The notes under the pieces were generated by a model. The model was given only the letters and a program-made list of their open reading frames with translations. It was not told where the DNA came from and searched no databases. Below, piece by piece: positions 35,659 to 44,189 of a stretch of DNA of 64,000 nt (position 1 is its first letter; each line of letters starts with the position of its first letter). A program made the translations under genes and the position numbers. Origin of the DNA: Methanosarcina siciliae T4/M (GTDB lineage: Archaea > Halobacteriota > Methanosarcinia > Methanosarcinales > Methanosarcinaceae); the NCBI RefSeq assembly GCF_000970085.1, contig NZ_CP009506.1, forward strand, positions 4,278,001 through 4,342,000, written 5' to 3'.

Positions 35659-36501
35659 TTATTCTTCCTTCAAAGTCTCCTGAACCGCATCCACAATTTT
35701 TTCGAAGTTTTTCTGCCACTCCGTGCCGTGTTTAAGCTGGTCCTGAATGATTGTTCCCTTGTCCTCCATTTCTGCGACTTTGGGCTCTATGGGTAGTTTG
35801 GCAAGAATGGGGATATTGAAGTCTTCTGCAGCTTTTTCAACGCCTCCGCTTCCGAATACGTCTATTGGCTTATCACAGTGGGGGCAGATAAGCCCGTGCA
35901 TATTGTCCACAAGTCCTATTATAGGTACATCCAGTTTTTCCGAGAATGTGATTGATTTCCGGACACTGATGAGGGCTACGTCCTGGGGGGTTGTAACAAG
36001 TACGGAGCCGTCACAGTTGGGGATAAGCTGGGCAACACTCAGGGGTTCGTCTCCGGTTCCGGGGGGGAGGTCAATAATCAGAAAGTCAAGTGCTCCCCAG
36101 TAAACTTCTTCCAGGAACTGCTTGATTGCTCCCATTTTGGCAGGTCCCCTCCAGATTATGGGTGAATCTTTGTTTTCAAGCAGAAAACCAATCGACATCA
36201 TTGAGAGATTGGGAAGCACCTGAACCGGGAGAATTCCTTCTTCGTTTACTTCGGGTCTTGCAGACTCCAGCCCGAAGATGGTGGGAATAGTCGGACCGTG
36301 AATGTCACAGTCCAGAAGTCCTACCCTGTGCCCGCGGAGCGCAAGCCCGACAGCGAGATTTGCGGCAACTGTACTTTTCCCTACTCCGCCTTTCCCGCTC
36401 ATTACCATAATCTTACGTTTGATGCGCCGGAGGTTGACTACGATTTTTGGTTCCTCGGGCTTTTTCGATAAGCTTTCCAGTGATTGAACCTTATCTGTCA
36501 T
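35659..36501 (-). CDS. Mrp/NBP35-type Fe-S cluster carrier ATPase
   Basis: 280 aa from ATG 36501. Deviant Walker A MSGKGGVGKSTVAANLA, then GLLDCDIHGPTIPTIFGL and LIIDLPPGTGDEPLSV; the cluster-binding CxxC is in LICPHCDKPID. The protein carries a [4Fe-4S] cluster to target apoproteins. It shares the strand and a 51-base gap with the DUF134 gene. An upstream ATG at 36543 would add 14 unlike residues; the chosen start has AAAGGCGAT just ahead. Confidence 0.92.
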   Translation of the reverse strand: MTDKVQSLESLSKKPEEPKIVVNLRRIKRKIMVMSGKGGVGKSTVAANLAVGLALRGHRVGLLDCDIHGPTIPTIFGLESARPEVNEEGILPVQVLPNLSMMSIGFLLENKDSPIIWRGPAKMGAIKQFLEEVYWGALDFLIIDLPPGTGDEPLSVAQLIPNCDGSVLVTTPQDVALISVRKSITFSEKLDVPIIGLVDNMHGLICPHCDKPIDVFGSGGVEKAAEDFNIPILAKLPIEPKVAEMEDKGTIIQDQLKHGTEWQKNFEKIVDAVQETLKEE

Positions 36502-36552
36502 TTTTATCGCCTTTCTAAAATTTCCGGTTTTCCCCTTTTTCACATGCTTCTG

Positions 36553-36891
36553 TCAAGCGTCAGCATCTTCATCTATGTCAGCACCCTCAGCCCTGATATA
36601 GTTACCGCCTTTTATTTCTATGGCTTTTCCTTTGCTAAGGGCAATAGCTACTTTCATTCTGGCGGATTTCAGATCCTCCCAGAAAGCTCTCCTTGATATT
36701 CCTACCCTGCTGGCGGCGTCTTCCTGCCGTAACCCCTCAATATCCACAAGTCTCAGGGCTTCAAGCTCTTCGACTGTGAGAGACACCACTTCAAGGTCCA
36801 ACAGCGGGACTCCTCGGGGCTTGAAATATGTGATATCAGGAGTTTGCTCAACGCGCCTGGGACATTTTGGTCTTCCTCTGCACTTTTTCAT
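36553..36891 (-). CDS. DUF134 (UPF0251) DNA-binding protein
   Basis: 112 aa. Begins KKCRGRPKCPRRVEQTPDIT and carries a helix-turn-helix like that of sigma factors (GLRQEDAASRVGISRRAFWE). The acidic tail ADIDEDADA is typical of methanogen members. Members of this family often sit beside Mrp or NifX-like genes; regulation of this cluster is likely but unproven. Confidence 0.88.
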   Translation of the reverse strand: MKKCRGRPKCPRRVEQTPDITYFKPRGVPLLDLEVVSLTVEELEALRLVDIEGLRQEDAASRVGISRRAFWEDLKSARMKVAIALSKGKAIEIKGGNYIRAEGADIDEDADA

Positions 36892-37105
36892 AGCCTACTT
36901 ATGCACATCGCCGAGTAAATATATAACAATTTCTCTTTTCGAATAGAAAACTATAAATATTTATGTACAAATGAGTGAAATTGTACTTTCTATATCTCTG
37001 ACTTCTCTGCGTTTATGGAGGACTCATATGCCTCACTTTATTTGAAACATTTACAGAGAAATGTATTGTTTGAGAGTCAGCGGATTTTATATTGGAGTAT
37101 AAAGT

Positions 37106-37477
37106 ATGAAAATCTGCATAAGTGCCTACGGAAGAGATCTTGATTCTGAAGTGGATCCTCAATTCGGAAGATGCAATTATTTCGTGATTATTGATCCGGA
37201 GATCGGATCAGTAGAATCAATCAAAAATCCCGGTTCGGAAGCCCCAAGCGGTGCAGGAATCCGGGCAGCAGAGGCAGTTGTGGGAGCAGGGGTAGATATC
37301 CTCTTAACGGGTAGCATGGGGCCGAATTCTTTCTCCGTACTCTCCGAAGCAGGCGTTGAAACATACTATGGGGTCAAAGGTAAGGTAGCCTTTGCTCTGA
37401 GTGAGTATCAATCCGGAAAGCTTGCCGTCCTTGAGAGCCCGAATGCTTCTACTCATAGTGGTATGAAGAATAGTTGA
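37106..37477 (+). CDS. Dinitrogenase FeMo-cofactor-binding family protein (NifX/NafY-like)
   Basis: 123 aa. MKICISAYGRDLDSEVDPQF then GRCNYFVIID is the NifX/NafY/NifB C-terminal fold, with GAGVDILLTGSMGPNS in the middle. Such proteins bind metal clusters during cofactor assembly. There are no nif structural genes here, so a different cluster or target is probable. Divergent from DUF134; first of the plus-strand group. Confidence 0.88.
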   Translation: MKICISAYGRDLDSEVDPQFGRCNYFVIIDPEIGSVESIKNPGSEAPSGAGIRAAEAVVGAGVDILLTGSMGPNSFSVLSEAGVETYYGVKGKVAFALSEYQSGKLAVLESPNASTHSGMKNS

Positions 37478-37572
37478 GTAAATTGTCAAAATTGGAAACA
37501 AAATCTTAAATAATCTGAAAAATGTTGTACAATATTTTATAAAATATATCTAAATTAAAAAAGGTGATCTAC

Positions 37573-37947
37573 ATGAAAGTATGTATACCCACAAGAGACA
37601 ATAACGGCATGGAAGGGACTGTAGAGCAGCATTTTGGGAAAGCTCCCTCCTATACCATCCTGGATACCGACAGCGGCGAAGTCTCAGTGATCCCCAATAC
37701 CAGTGAACACATGGGAGGGGTGAAACTGCCTCCCGAGTTACTCAGTAAATATGGGGTGGAAATCATGCTCTGTGCGGGGCTTGGGTACAGAGCTGTCAAG
37801 ATGTTTGAATCTTATGGAATCGATGTCTTTGTAGGAGCCGAAGGAACTGTTAGGGATGCGGTAGAGGCCTGGAAAGCAAATAAACTCCGCAGTGCCAGTG
37901 CTGAAAACACATGTGCAGAACATGACCACCACGACCACCATCACTGA
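37573..37947 (+). CDS. Second FeMo-cofactor-binding family protein, His-rich tail
   Basis: 124 aa from ATG 37573 (AAGGTGAT just ahead; a GTG three codons earlier is less likely). MKVCIPTRDNNGMEGTVEQH then FGKAPSYTILD fits the NifX-like family. The tail AEHDHHDHHH is a metal-binding stretch that the first copy lacks. It may bind a metal ion such as zinc, nickel or iron as well as a cluster. Confidence 0.88.
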   Translation: MKVCIPTRDNNGMEGTVEQHFGKAPSYTILDTDSGEVSVIPNTSEHMGGVKLPPELLSKYGVEIMLCAGLGYRAVKMFESYGIDVFVGAEGTVRDAVEAWKANKLRSASAENTCAEHDHHDHHH

Positions 37948-37992
37948 GGGATCAATTCCTATCTTTATGTGCGGGATTAGAAGGCTCAGCTC

Positions 37993-38847
37993 ATGAAAAT
38001 TGCAATTGCAAGCGGCAAAGGGGGTACCGGGAAAACTACAGTTTCAGTAAACCTTGCCCTTGCTCTTGAAGAGGTACAGCTTTTTGACTGTGATGTGGAA
38101 GAACCTAATTGCAACCTGTTTCTGGGTTTCGAACTGGAGCCTGTAGAAGCAGTAACCTGCCTGGTTCCGGAGATCGATCCTGAGAGGTGCACTCTTTGCG
38201 GAAACTGTGCCAGCTTCTGTAAATTCAACGCCCTGGCTGCTCTTCCCCAAAAAATCCTGTCATTTCCATCCCTCTGTCACGGCTGCGGAGGCTGCAGCTT
38301 TGTTTGCCCTGAAGGGGCTATAGACGAAAACCCCCGGTCTATCGGACTTATCGAGAAAAATTCCTCTGAAACTCCTCTCACGTTTTTCCGTGGTGTCCTG
38401 AACGTGGGGGAAGCTATGGCAACGCCTGTCATCAGGGCGCTCCAGCAGCATATCGATGAAAACAGACATGCAATCATCGACTCCCCTCCGGGAACGGCAT
38501 GTCCCGTTCTTGCAGTTCTGGGGTGTGCTGACTACTGCGTACTTGTGACCGAGTCCACTCCTTTCGGTTTCCATGATTTCCTTCTTGCACTCGAAGCTGC
38601 AAGGACAGTTAAGGTTCCTGTAGGAGTTGTTCTCAACCGGGATGGGCTTGGGGACACAAGGGTGGAAGAGTTTTGCAGGGCTGAAGGAATTCCAATCCTG
38701 CTCCGCATCCCTAATGATAGAATGATTGCCAAGCTCTATTCAGAGGGCATCCCCTTTGTTAAGAAAATGCCCGGATGGAAAGAAAAGTTCAAGTCCATGT
38801 TCGAAATGATAAGAGCCCAGACTTGCAAAAATATGGGGGTATCATGA
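37993..38847 (+). CDS. MinD-superfamily P-loop ATPase with inserted ferredoxin domain, copy 1
   Basis: 284 aa. Deviant Walker A IASGKGGTGKTTVSVNLALA, then FDCDVEEPNCNLFL; two [4Fe-4S] motifs are inserted at about residues 62-105 (CTLCGNCASFCKFNAL and CHGCGGCSFVCPEGAI); the ATPase resumes with IIDSPPGTACPVLAVL. The design is like NifH/Mrp ATPases coupled to a ferredoxin and suggests ATP-driven electron or cluster transfer. Its stop overlaps the next start (ATGA), and the partner is a paralogue, so the two probably form a heterodimer. Confidence 0.92.
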   Translation: MKIAIASGKGGTGKTTVSVNLALALEEVQLFDCDVEEPNCNLFLGFELEPVEAVTCLVPEIDPERCTLCGNCASFCKFNALAALPQKILSFPSLCHGCGGCSFVCPEGAIDENPRSIGLIEKNSSETPLTFFRGVLNVGEAMATPVIRALQQHIDENRHAIIDSPPGTACPVLAVLGCADYCVLVTESTPFGFHDFLLALEAARTVKVPVGVVLNRDGLGDTRVEEFCRAEGIPILLRIPNDRMIAKLYSEGIPFVKKMPGWKEKFKSMFEMIRAQTCKNMGVS

Positions 38848-39776
38848 GGCAACTGGCTATAATTAGCGGAAAAGGCGGATGTGGAAAAACCACTCTTACG
38901 GCTGCCTTTTCTTCTCTTTCGGAAAATGCCGTGCTTGCGGACTGTGATGTCGACGCATCCGATCTGCCTCTGATCCTTAAGCCCCGGATACTTAATACCG
39001 AGGATTGTCTGGGAATGGAACTAGCTTACATTGACCCTGAATGCTGTACAGGTTGCGGCACCTGCCGGGAAATATGCAGGTTCGGGGCAGTCCTTGAAAA
39101 CTTCACGATAAATCCGTATGGCTGCGAAGGATGTGCAGTTTGTACTGTCGCCTGCCCTGAAAAAGCGGTGTACCTGATGCCGAGAGTTTCAGGACAGGCA
39201 GTTTCCTCCATAACCCGTTTCGGGCCCATGGCTCATGCAAAGCTGGGCACTGGAGAAGAAGCCAGTGGAAAGCTTGTAACCCTGGTCCGAAAAAAGGCCG
39301 TGGAACTTGCAGATCAATATTCCAGCAAACTCATTCTTATTGATGGTCCTCCCGGTACTGGATGTCCGGTTATGGCAGCAATTACCGGTACAGACCTTAT
39401 CCTTGTGCTTAGCGAACCCACTGTTTCCGGGCTCCACGACCTGAAACGAGCAATCGAACTGACCGCACATTTCAGAATTCCGGCTGTTGCCTGCATTAAC
39501 AGGTATGATATCAACGAAAAAAAGAGCCTCGAAATTGAGGCTTTTTGCAGGGAAGCCGGAATTCCTCTTCTTGCTCGTTTGCCTTATACGGATATAACTA
39601 CAGAGGCAATGATGAATGAAGAAACAGTGATCGAATATGCCGCTCATTCCCGGGAGGCTGAAGCTGTAGAATTTGCAAATATTATTCGAAAGCTCTGGGC
39701 AGATCTCAAAATGAGGCTTTCAGGGCTTTGTGATAAAGAAATATGCTCAAAAACCCTCCCTATGAGGGAATCTTAA
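38844..39776 (+). CDS. MinD-superfamily P-loop ATPase with inserted ferredoxin domain, copy 2
   Basis: 310 aa from ATG 38844, which overlaps the stop of copy 1. Walker A ISGKGGCGKTTLTAAFSSLS, then LADCDVDASDLPLIL; inserted clusters CTGCGTCREICRFGAV and CEGCAVCTVACPEKAV; then LIDGPPGTGCPVMAAITG. Longer open frames start inside copy 1 and are not family-like. Paired copies of this ATPase next to NifX-like proteins recur in anaerobes; the target is unknown. Confidence 0.92.
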   Translation: MRQLAIISGKGGCGKTTLTAAFSSLSENAVLADCDVDASDLPLILKPRILNTEDCLGMELAYIDPECCTGCGTCREICRFGAVLENFTINPYGCEGCAVCTVACPEKAVYLMPRVSGQAVSSITRFGPMAHAKLGTGEEASGKLVTLVRKKAVELADQYSSKLILIDGPPGTGCPVMAAITGTDLILVLSEPTVSGLHDLKRAIELTAHFRIPAVACINRYDINEKKSLEIEAFCREAGIPLLARLPYTDITTEAMMNEETVIEYAAHSREAEAVEFANIIRKLWADLKMRLSGLCDKEICSKTLPMRES

Positions 39777-39933
39777 CTTAAATAAATAGTCTCAACTGAA
39801 ATGTTAAGAAGTTAAATAATATAGCAGCTGTTAATTAATATAACAGTCTGTTCTTTTAATTTTATTCATAAATAGTTGATGAATTCTTTAGTAATCGTTA
39901 GTAAGTTCAATAAATTGTTGGTGAGGGAATTCA

Positions 39934-40632
39934 ATGGATTATACTCAGCTTGCAGAGAAACTGGTCAAGTTCCTTGACCTCAAGTACGAACCGGTTGCAG
40001 TGAAAGTTATCAAAAAAGGAGAACCCATTCCCGAAGGGTATCATGAGCCCGAGAAAAATCTCAGGCACTGCCAGTCCATCATGAAAGCCAGGAAAGGGGA
40101 GTCCTTTGTAATTCCTGCAGGTAAGCATGCCTGCGTTGTAGGCGCTTCAAGCCTCGGGCTTATTCCTACGCCTGAAAAGGTGGTTTTAGGGGAATTCCAC
40201 CACAACCTGGGAATGTTTGACAGTGTGGAGGCAGCAGCCGGCATGATTTCCAAGCGCCCGGCTTTTGAGCCCGAAAGCAGAATTGCGACCGTTGTGGGCC
40301 CTCTGAAGGATGCAAAGATTGAACCTGATGTGGTTATTCTCGTGGATAGGCCAGAAACTATTTACTGGATTATCCCTGCAAGCACTTACTATAAAGGTGG
40401 AAGGGTTAATTTCAGCAGTGCAGCTTTCCAGGCAACCTGTGCCGACACAACCATCCTGCCGAGCCTGACAGGGGAAATAAATGTTTCCTTAGGCTGTTTT
40501 GGATGTAGAAAAGCCACTGATATCGAAAATGATGAAATGCTCATAGGGATTCCTTTCAATAAGCTTGAAGAAATTGTCAATGCCCTTGAAAAACTCTATG
40601 AAGGCCCTATGCCCAAAGCGAGGCAGAAATAA
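39934..40632 (+). CDS. DUF169 family protein
   Basis: 232 aa. KYEPVAVKVIKKGEPIPEGY, LRHCQSIMKARKGESFVIPA, then FQATCADTTILPSLTGEINV and GCFGCRK give the DUF169 pattern with four conserved cysteines that could hold a cluster or metal. Function unknown. A clear ribosome-binding site (GGTGAGGG) lies ahead. Its closeness to the MinD/ferredoxin pair suggests a shared process. A terminator follows at once. Confidence 0.88.
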   Translation: MDYTQLAEKLVKFLDLKYEPVAVKVIKKGEPIPEGYHEPEKNLRHCQSIMKARKGESFVIPAGKHACVVGASSLGLIPTPEKVVLGEFHHNLGMFDSVEAAAGMISKRPAFEPESRIATVVGPLKDAKIEPDVVILVDRPETIYWIIPASTYYKGGRVNFSSAAFQATCADTTILPSLTGEINVSLGCFGCRKATDIENDEMLIGIPFNKLEEIVNALEKLYEGPMPKARQK

Positions 40633-40656
40633 CCCTTCTGGGGTTTTATTTCTTCT
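40631..40656 (+). terminator. Terminator of the DUF169 gene
   Basis: AACCC (40631-40635) and GGGTT (40641-40645) form a 5-bp stem with loop TTCTG, followed by a T-rich tract. Confidence 0.6.
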
Positions 40657-40709
40657 TATTTTTAAGTGAGGTATTTTCTTCTCATTTGTTTTTCTTATCT
40701 TGTTTTTTT

Positions 40710-40761
40710 CATTGGATTTTTTCATTGGATTTTTTCATTGGATTTTTTCATTGGATTTTTT
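40710..40761. repeat. 13-bp tandem repeat, four units
   Basis: The unit CATTGGATTTTTT is repeated exactly four times (40710-40761) with partial units on both sides. It lies in the leader or promoter region of the DUF1847 gene, about 120 bases ahead of its start. Confidence 0.9.
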
Positions 40762-40884
40762 CATTTATTTTCTTTACCATGAATCCTATCATTACATTTA
40801 TTTTTTCATGTCAATATTTATACATGCAAAGTTTATTTATGCTTACAATACCTAATCGTTTTAAAAACCGCCGGGAGAAAAAGT

Positions 40885-41418
40885 GTGCAGTGTGCGTTGT
40901 GCAGAAATAAGGAATGCCTTGTAGGCAAAAACTGCTCTGTTATCAAATCAGGACTTGAATATAAAGGCGATACTCTCAAATCGATTCAGATTTCCGCCTG
41001 GCTTGAATCTGATCCTGTAAGTAGGACAAAGCTGGAGGAAATTGCAATTTACTCAAAGAGGCTCGGGTACAGAAAGATAGGAATTGCTTTCTGTATTAAG
41101 TATGAGAGGGAAGCAAGGCTGGTTTATGATATACTTTCAAGATATTTTGAGGTGTTTTCAGTTTGCTGCAAGGTTTGCAGCCTTGATAAAGAGAGTCTCG
41201 GGATCAAAAAACCCGGGAATCCAGAGTTTGAAGCAGCCTGCAACCCTATAGGCCAGGCTCTCCTCCTTAACAATGACGGCACCGACCTGAATATCATGCT
41301 CGGGCTTAAAACTGGCTATGATATTCTATTTGCAAAATACTCAGAAGCTCCTGCGATAACTCTTCCTCTGCTGGAACTGTCCTCTATGGGAGATTCGGAA
41401 ATCGATTTTATAGACTGA
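40885..41418 (+). CDS. DUF1847 zinc-finger-like protein
   Basis: 177 aa from GTG with GGGAG 7 bases ahead. Begins MQCALCRNKECLVGKNC, a cysteine cluster that probably binds metal; SVCCKVCSLDKESLG and FEAACNPIGQALLLN supply further cysteines. This is the DUF1847 pattern, found in anaerobes, function unknown. Followed 52 bases later by a DUF1284 gene with its own ribosome-binding site. Confidence 0.88.
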   Translation: MQCALCRNKECLVGKNCSVIKSGLEYKGDTLKSIQISAWLESDPVSRTKLEEIAIYSKRLGYRKIGIAFCIKYEREARLVYDILSRYFEVFSVCCKVCSLDKESLGIKKPGNPEFEAACNPIGQALLLNNDGTDLNIMLGLKTGYDILFAKYSEAPAITLPLLELSSMGDSEIDFID

Positions 41419-41470
41419 ATTATTAAAAAACATTTTTTAATCTTTGTGATTTTAAGCCCCGGAGAAATTC

Positions 41471-41938
41471 ATGCCCGAGAAATCCATATGTAGATATGAA
41501 ACCGACTCAAAATCCGATTCCGAACTCTTGAGAATAAGGGCTCATCACCTCTGCTGTATCCAGGGGTTCCAGGGGTATGGGTACAGTCCGGTTTTTGTTG
41601 CCAATATGCGGGCCGTGATTTCGGATCTTGAAGTTTTTCCTTCCAGGCCTATCAAGCTTGTTACGGTATGTGATGCAATCTGCGTCTCATGCCCCAGCAA
41701 AATGGAATGCACTGTTCAGGAATCTGTCCTTTCCCAGAAGATCCGGCAGATGGACCTTACTGTCCTGAAAATATTGAAGTTGGATGTCGGGACTGTCCTG
41801 AATGCGGATGAAGCCTTCAGGCTAATAAATTCAAAACTCAACAAAGCTTCGCATGTTGAGGAAGTATGCGGGACCTGCAAATGGAGGCAAAAATGCCTCT
41901 GGTATATACAGGCCGGAAAACAGGAAAGTGAAGTGTAG
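41471..41938 (+). CDS. DUF1284 cysteine-rich protein
   Basis: 155 aa. LRIRAHHLCCIQGFQGYGYS marks DUF1284; DAICVSCPSKMEC and VCGTCKWRQKCLWY supply two further Cys clusters, suggesting an iron-sulfur protein. The first about 20 residues are variable. Convergent with hdrB, 55 bases apart. Confidence 0.88.
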   Translation: MPEKSICRYETDSKSDSELLRIRAHHLCCIQGFQGYGYSPVFVANMRAVISDLEVFPSRPIKLVTVCDAICVSCPSKMECTVQESVLSQKIRQMDLTVLKILKLDVGTVLNADEAFRLINSKLNKASHVEEVCGTCKWRQKCLWYIQAGKQESEV

Positions 41939-41993
41939 AAAGTGAAGTGCAAGAACTTTCTGATCTGTTCTTTTTCCTGCCTTATCCGGGTTC

Positions 41994-42896
41994 TCACCTT
42001 AAACCTGCGCTGATTTCATAGATTTTTGCAAGAAATTCAACGTTCTGGACTGCATTCTGTTCTATTCCTAGCTCGTCTGGAGAAAAGCCGAGAGCAAGGC
42101 CGAGGAGCTGGGAGTAATGTAGAACCGGGATTGAATAGTCTGTTCCGAATTTTTCGTTGACTGCAAGCTGTCCCCTGTCGAACTGGAGGTGGCAGAAGGG
42201 GCACGCATTGACAATACAGTCCACTTCTGCATCCCGGATGCAAGCAAGCTTATGTTCAAGCATTTCCAGGGACTCGGCAGCGTGCCCTGAGCGCACTCCT
42301 CCGCCTGCTCCGCAGCACATCATCTTGTCGGTATAGTCCACACTTTCTGCACCGGTAGCTTCAACAAGTTCATCAAAGAAGACCGGAGCTTCCGTTTCTC
42401 CAAGGTTTCTGTCTTTTGATGGTTTGATCAGGTGACATCCGTAGTGAAGGGCGACTTTCAGGTCAAGGGGAGTTGTGATAAAGCTTTTGAGTTTTTCAGG
42501 CCCCGGTTCCCTGTACAGAAACTCGATTATGTGCCTGACCTCTGCTGTTCCCTCATACTCCATACCTATCTCTTTTAAGCAGATGTTTGTACGGGTCTTC
42601 ATCTCAGGGTCTTTTTTAAGTTCTATGTTTGCGTCTGCCAGGGACCCGTAGCAACCGTTGCAAACGGTCAGAATGTCTCTGTCCATCCTTTCCGAGAGGA
42701 CAATGTTCCGGCTGGCAAGGGCGAGCCAGGTTGCTTTGTCAAAGGACTTGAACACCCCGGGAGCAGGGCAGCAGGAGGCTCCCGGCAGGTCAACTGCATC
42801 AACTTCAAGTTTCTGCAGGCAGAGTTTAGTTGCCTTTTCAATTCCGGGGTAGCGGTTGGGTACGATACAACCAAGAAACAGTGATAGTTTTGCCAT
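41994..42896 (-). CDS. hdrB: Heterodisulfide reductase subunit B (soluble type)
   Basis: 300 aa. Two CCG domains: ASCCPAPGVF with CNGCYGSL, and HYGCHLIKPS, MMCCGAGGGVRSGH with CPFCHLQFD. These hold the noncubane [4Fe-4S] clusters that cleave the CoM-S-S-CoB disulfide. It lies 15 bases after hdrC, with no hdrA or hydrogenase gene nearby. In Methanosarcina such HdrCB pairs belong to a cytoplasmic HdrABC that can work with F420H2 or ferredoxin. Confidence 0.93.
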   Translation of the reverse strand: MAKLSLFLGCIVPNRYPGIEKATKLCLQKLEVDAVDLPGASCCPAPGVFKSFDKATWLALASRNIVLSERMDRDILTVCNGCYGSLADANIELKKDPEMKTRTNICLKEIGMEYEGTAEVRHIIEFLYREPGPEKLKSFITTPLDLKVALHYGCHLIKPSKDRNLGETEAPVFFDELVEATGAESVDYTDKMMCCGAGGGVRSGHAAESLEMLEHKLACIRDAEVDCIVNACPFCHLQFDRGQLAVNEKFGTDYSIPVLHYSQLLGLALGFSPDELGIEQNAVQNVEFLAKIYEISAGLR

Positions 42897-42911
42897 TATT
42901 TTCCTGCCTCC

Positions 42912-43397
42912 TTATTTTTCAGCCACCAGCTCGTCGAACTTGCAGGTTTTGAGCAGGGTTTTCAGTCCTTCAAGGGCTTCCGGATCTTTCTGGACGGTTT
43001 CGGGCATCGGGTCCAGCCCGAGTTCTACCCTCTTCTTCTTTGTTTCCTCATCAAGGGGGACCGCATGCCCGCATTCCAGTACCATTCTCGAAACAAAACG
43101 GTGTTCTGGAAGCATCAAACCTTCCCTTACTGCAAGCCTCCTTAGCTCAAGAATAGCATCCGTAATCGGGATTCCGCGCGGGCAGCGTTCCTGGCATGTA
43201 TAACAGGTCGTACAGAGCCACAGGTCATAATCAGAAAGAACAGCAACTCTGTTCTTGCGTGCATCTCGAATTATTCTCCGGGTATTGAGCCCGGTGTGCC
43301 GCCCTGAAGGGCAGCTTCCCGTGCATATGCCGCAATGCATGCAGGAAAGCAGGTCAAGCCCTTCAGCCTTTAGCAGTTTTAGCAGTTCTTCACTCAT
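42912..43397 (-). CDS. hdrC: Heterodisulfide reductase subunit C (soluble type)
   Basis: 161 aa. Two [4Fe-4S] motifs, CMHCGICTGSCPSG (about residues 19-32) and CTTCYTCQERCPRG (about 62-75), carry electrons from HdrA to HdrB. C-terminal half is helical and charged. First gene of the hdrCB pair. Confidence 0.93.
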   Translation of the reverse strand: MSEELLKLLKAEGLDLLSCMHCGICTGSCPSGRHTGLNTRRIIRDARKNRVAVLSDYDLWLCTTCYTCQERCPRGIPITDAILELRRLAVREGLMLPEHRFVSRMVLECGHAVPLDEETKKKRVELGLDPMPETVQKDPEALEGLKTLLKTCKFDELVAEK

Positions 43398-44189
43398 ACA
43401 GGTTCACTGTCTGGTTTTGAGTTTGATTTTGAGTCTGTTTTTATATGTTCTTCCGTTTAAAAAAGCAAATATAACCGAAAGAAAAAGATCTGAGTAAAAC
43501 CCTGTATTCAGGGCAGAATTTTTGGTTTTCAGGATGAACAGACCGATCTACCGGTTGATTTAGGGGATTTCCAGTATATTAGTTCCTTTTATATTCCTTT
43601 AAAGCTTTAATAAGATAATTTCAGCAGTTTTATTTTTTAACAGGCATTGCCAGAAGCTTTTTACGACAGGCTTCTCTTTCACTGCTTTTCTTCCGGTAAA
43701 TTCCCTACTATATTTCGTATTACTCTCATGTTATTTAACATAAACTAAATATATTCAGGGTTAAAATCCAAGATTATGAGGCCAACCTTAGATTCGAACC
43801 GGTTTTTGAATAGGTTCTGAATACCTCCCGGAGTCTTTGTTGAAAACAGAAATAACATATCTCCAGAAATAACATATCTCTTTCCGGGAGTAGCTGTAAC
43901 CTCATTTTTTGATCTCACTTTTCAGAAGCGATTGTAACTTTATTTTTAATCTCACTTCTCGAGAGTTGTTTTAACCTTATTTTTATCTCGCTTCTAATGT
44001 CTGGCTCTATGTCCATAAGCAAAGGTTATATTTTCCTTCGCCCTACAAAACCTTTGAGACCTCACACTATGTCTTTTATTATATAAAAATCAAGTTGTTT
44101 AATGTGGACTCCACGTCCCCGAACAGGTTTCTATTACTTTCGTACAGTCTCCACCCTTATATTCTTCAGGCTTTTTCCGGTTTTATTTC
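43398..44189. other. Long gap ahead of hdrC, no gene seen
   Basis: 792 bases, AT-rich. The open frame at 44095 onward is antisense to fno. Besides the tandem repeat listed next, a duplicated CCAGAAATAACATATCT-like word occurs at about 43846 and 43863. No RNA gene was recognised. Must hold the hdrCB promoter. Confidence 0.4.
43896..44004. repeat. Imperfect tandem repeat, three units of 34-38 bp
   Basis: GTAACCTCATTTTTTGATCT at 43896, GTAACTTTATTTTTAATCTC at 43934 and TTAACCTTATTTTTATCTCG at 43971 begin three related units that each continue cacttctcgaga-like. They drift from one another, so the repeat is old. Confidence 0.65.

Noticed and set aside
40710..40761. CRISPR-like array
   Set aside because: Units are 13 bp, contiguous and without spacers; this is a simple tandem repeat.
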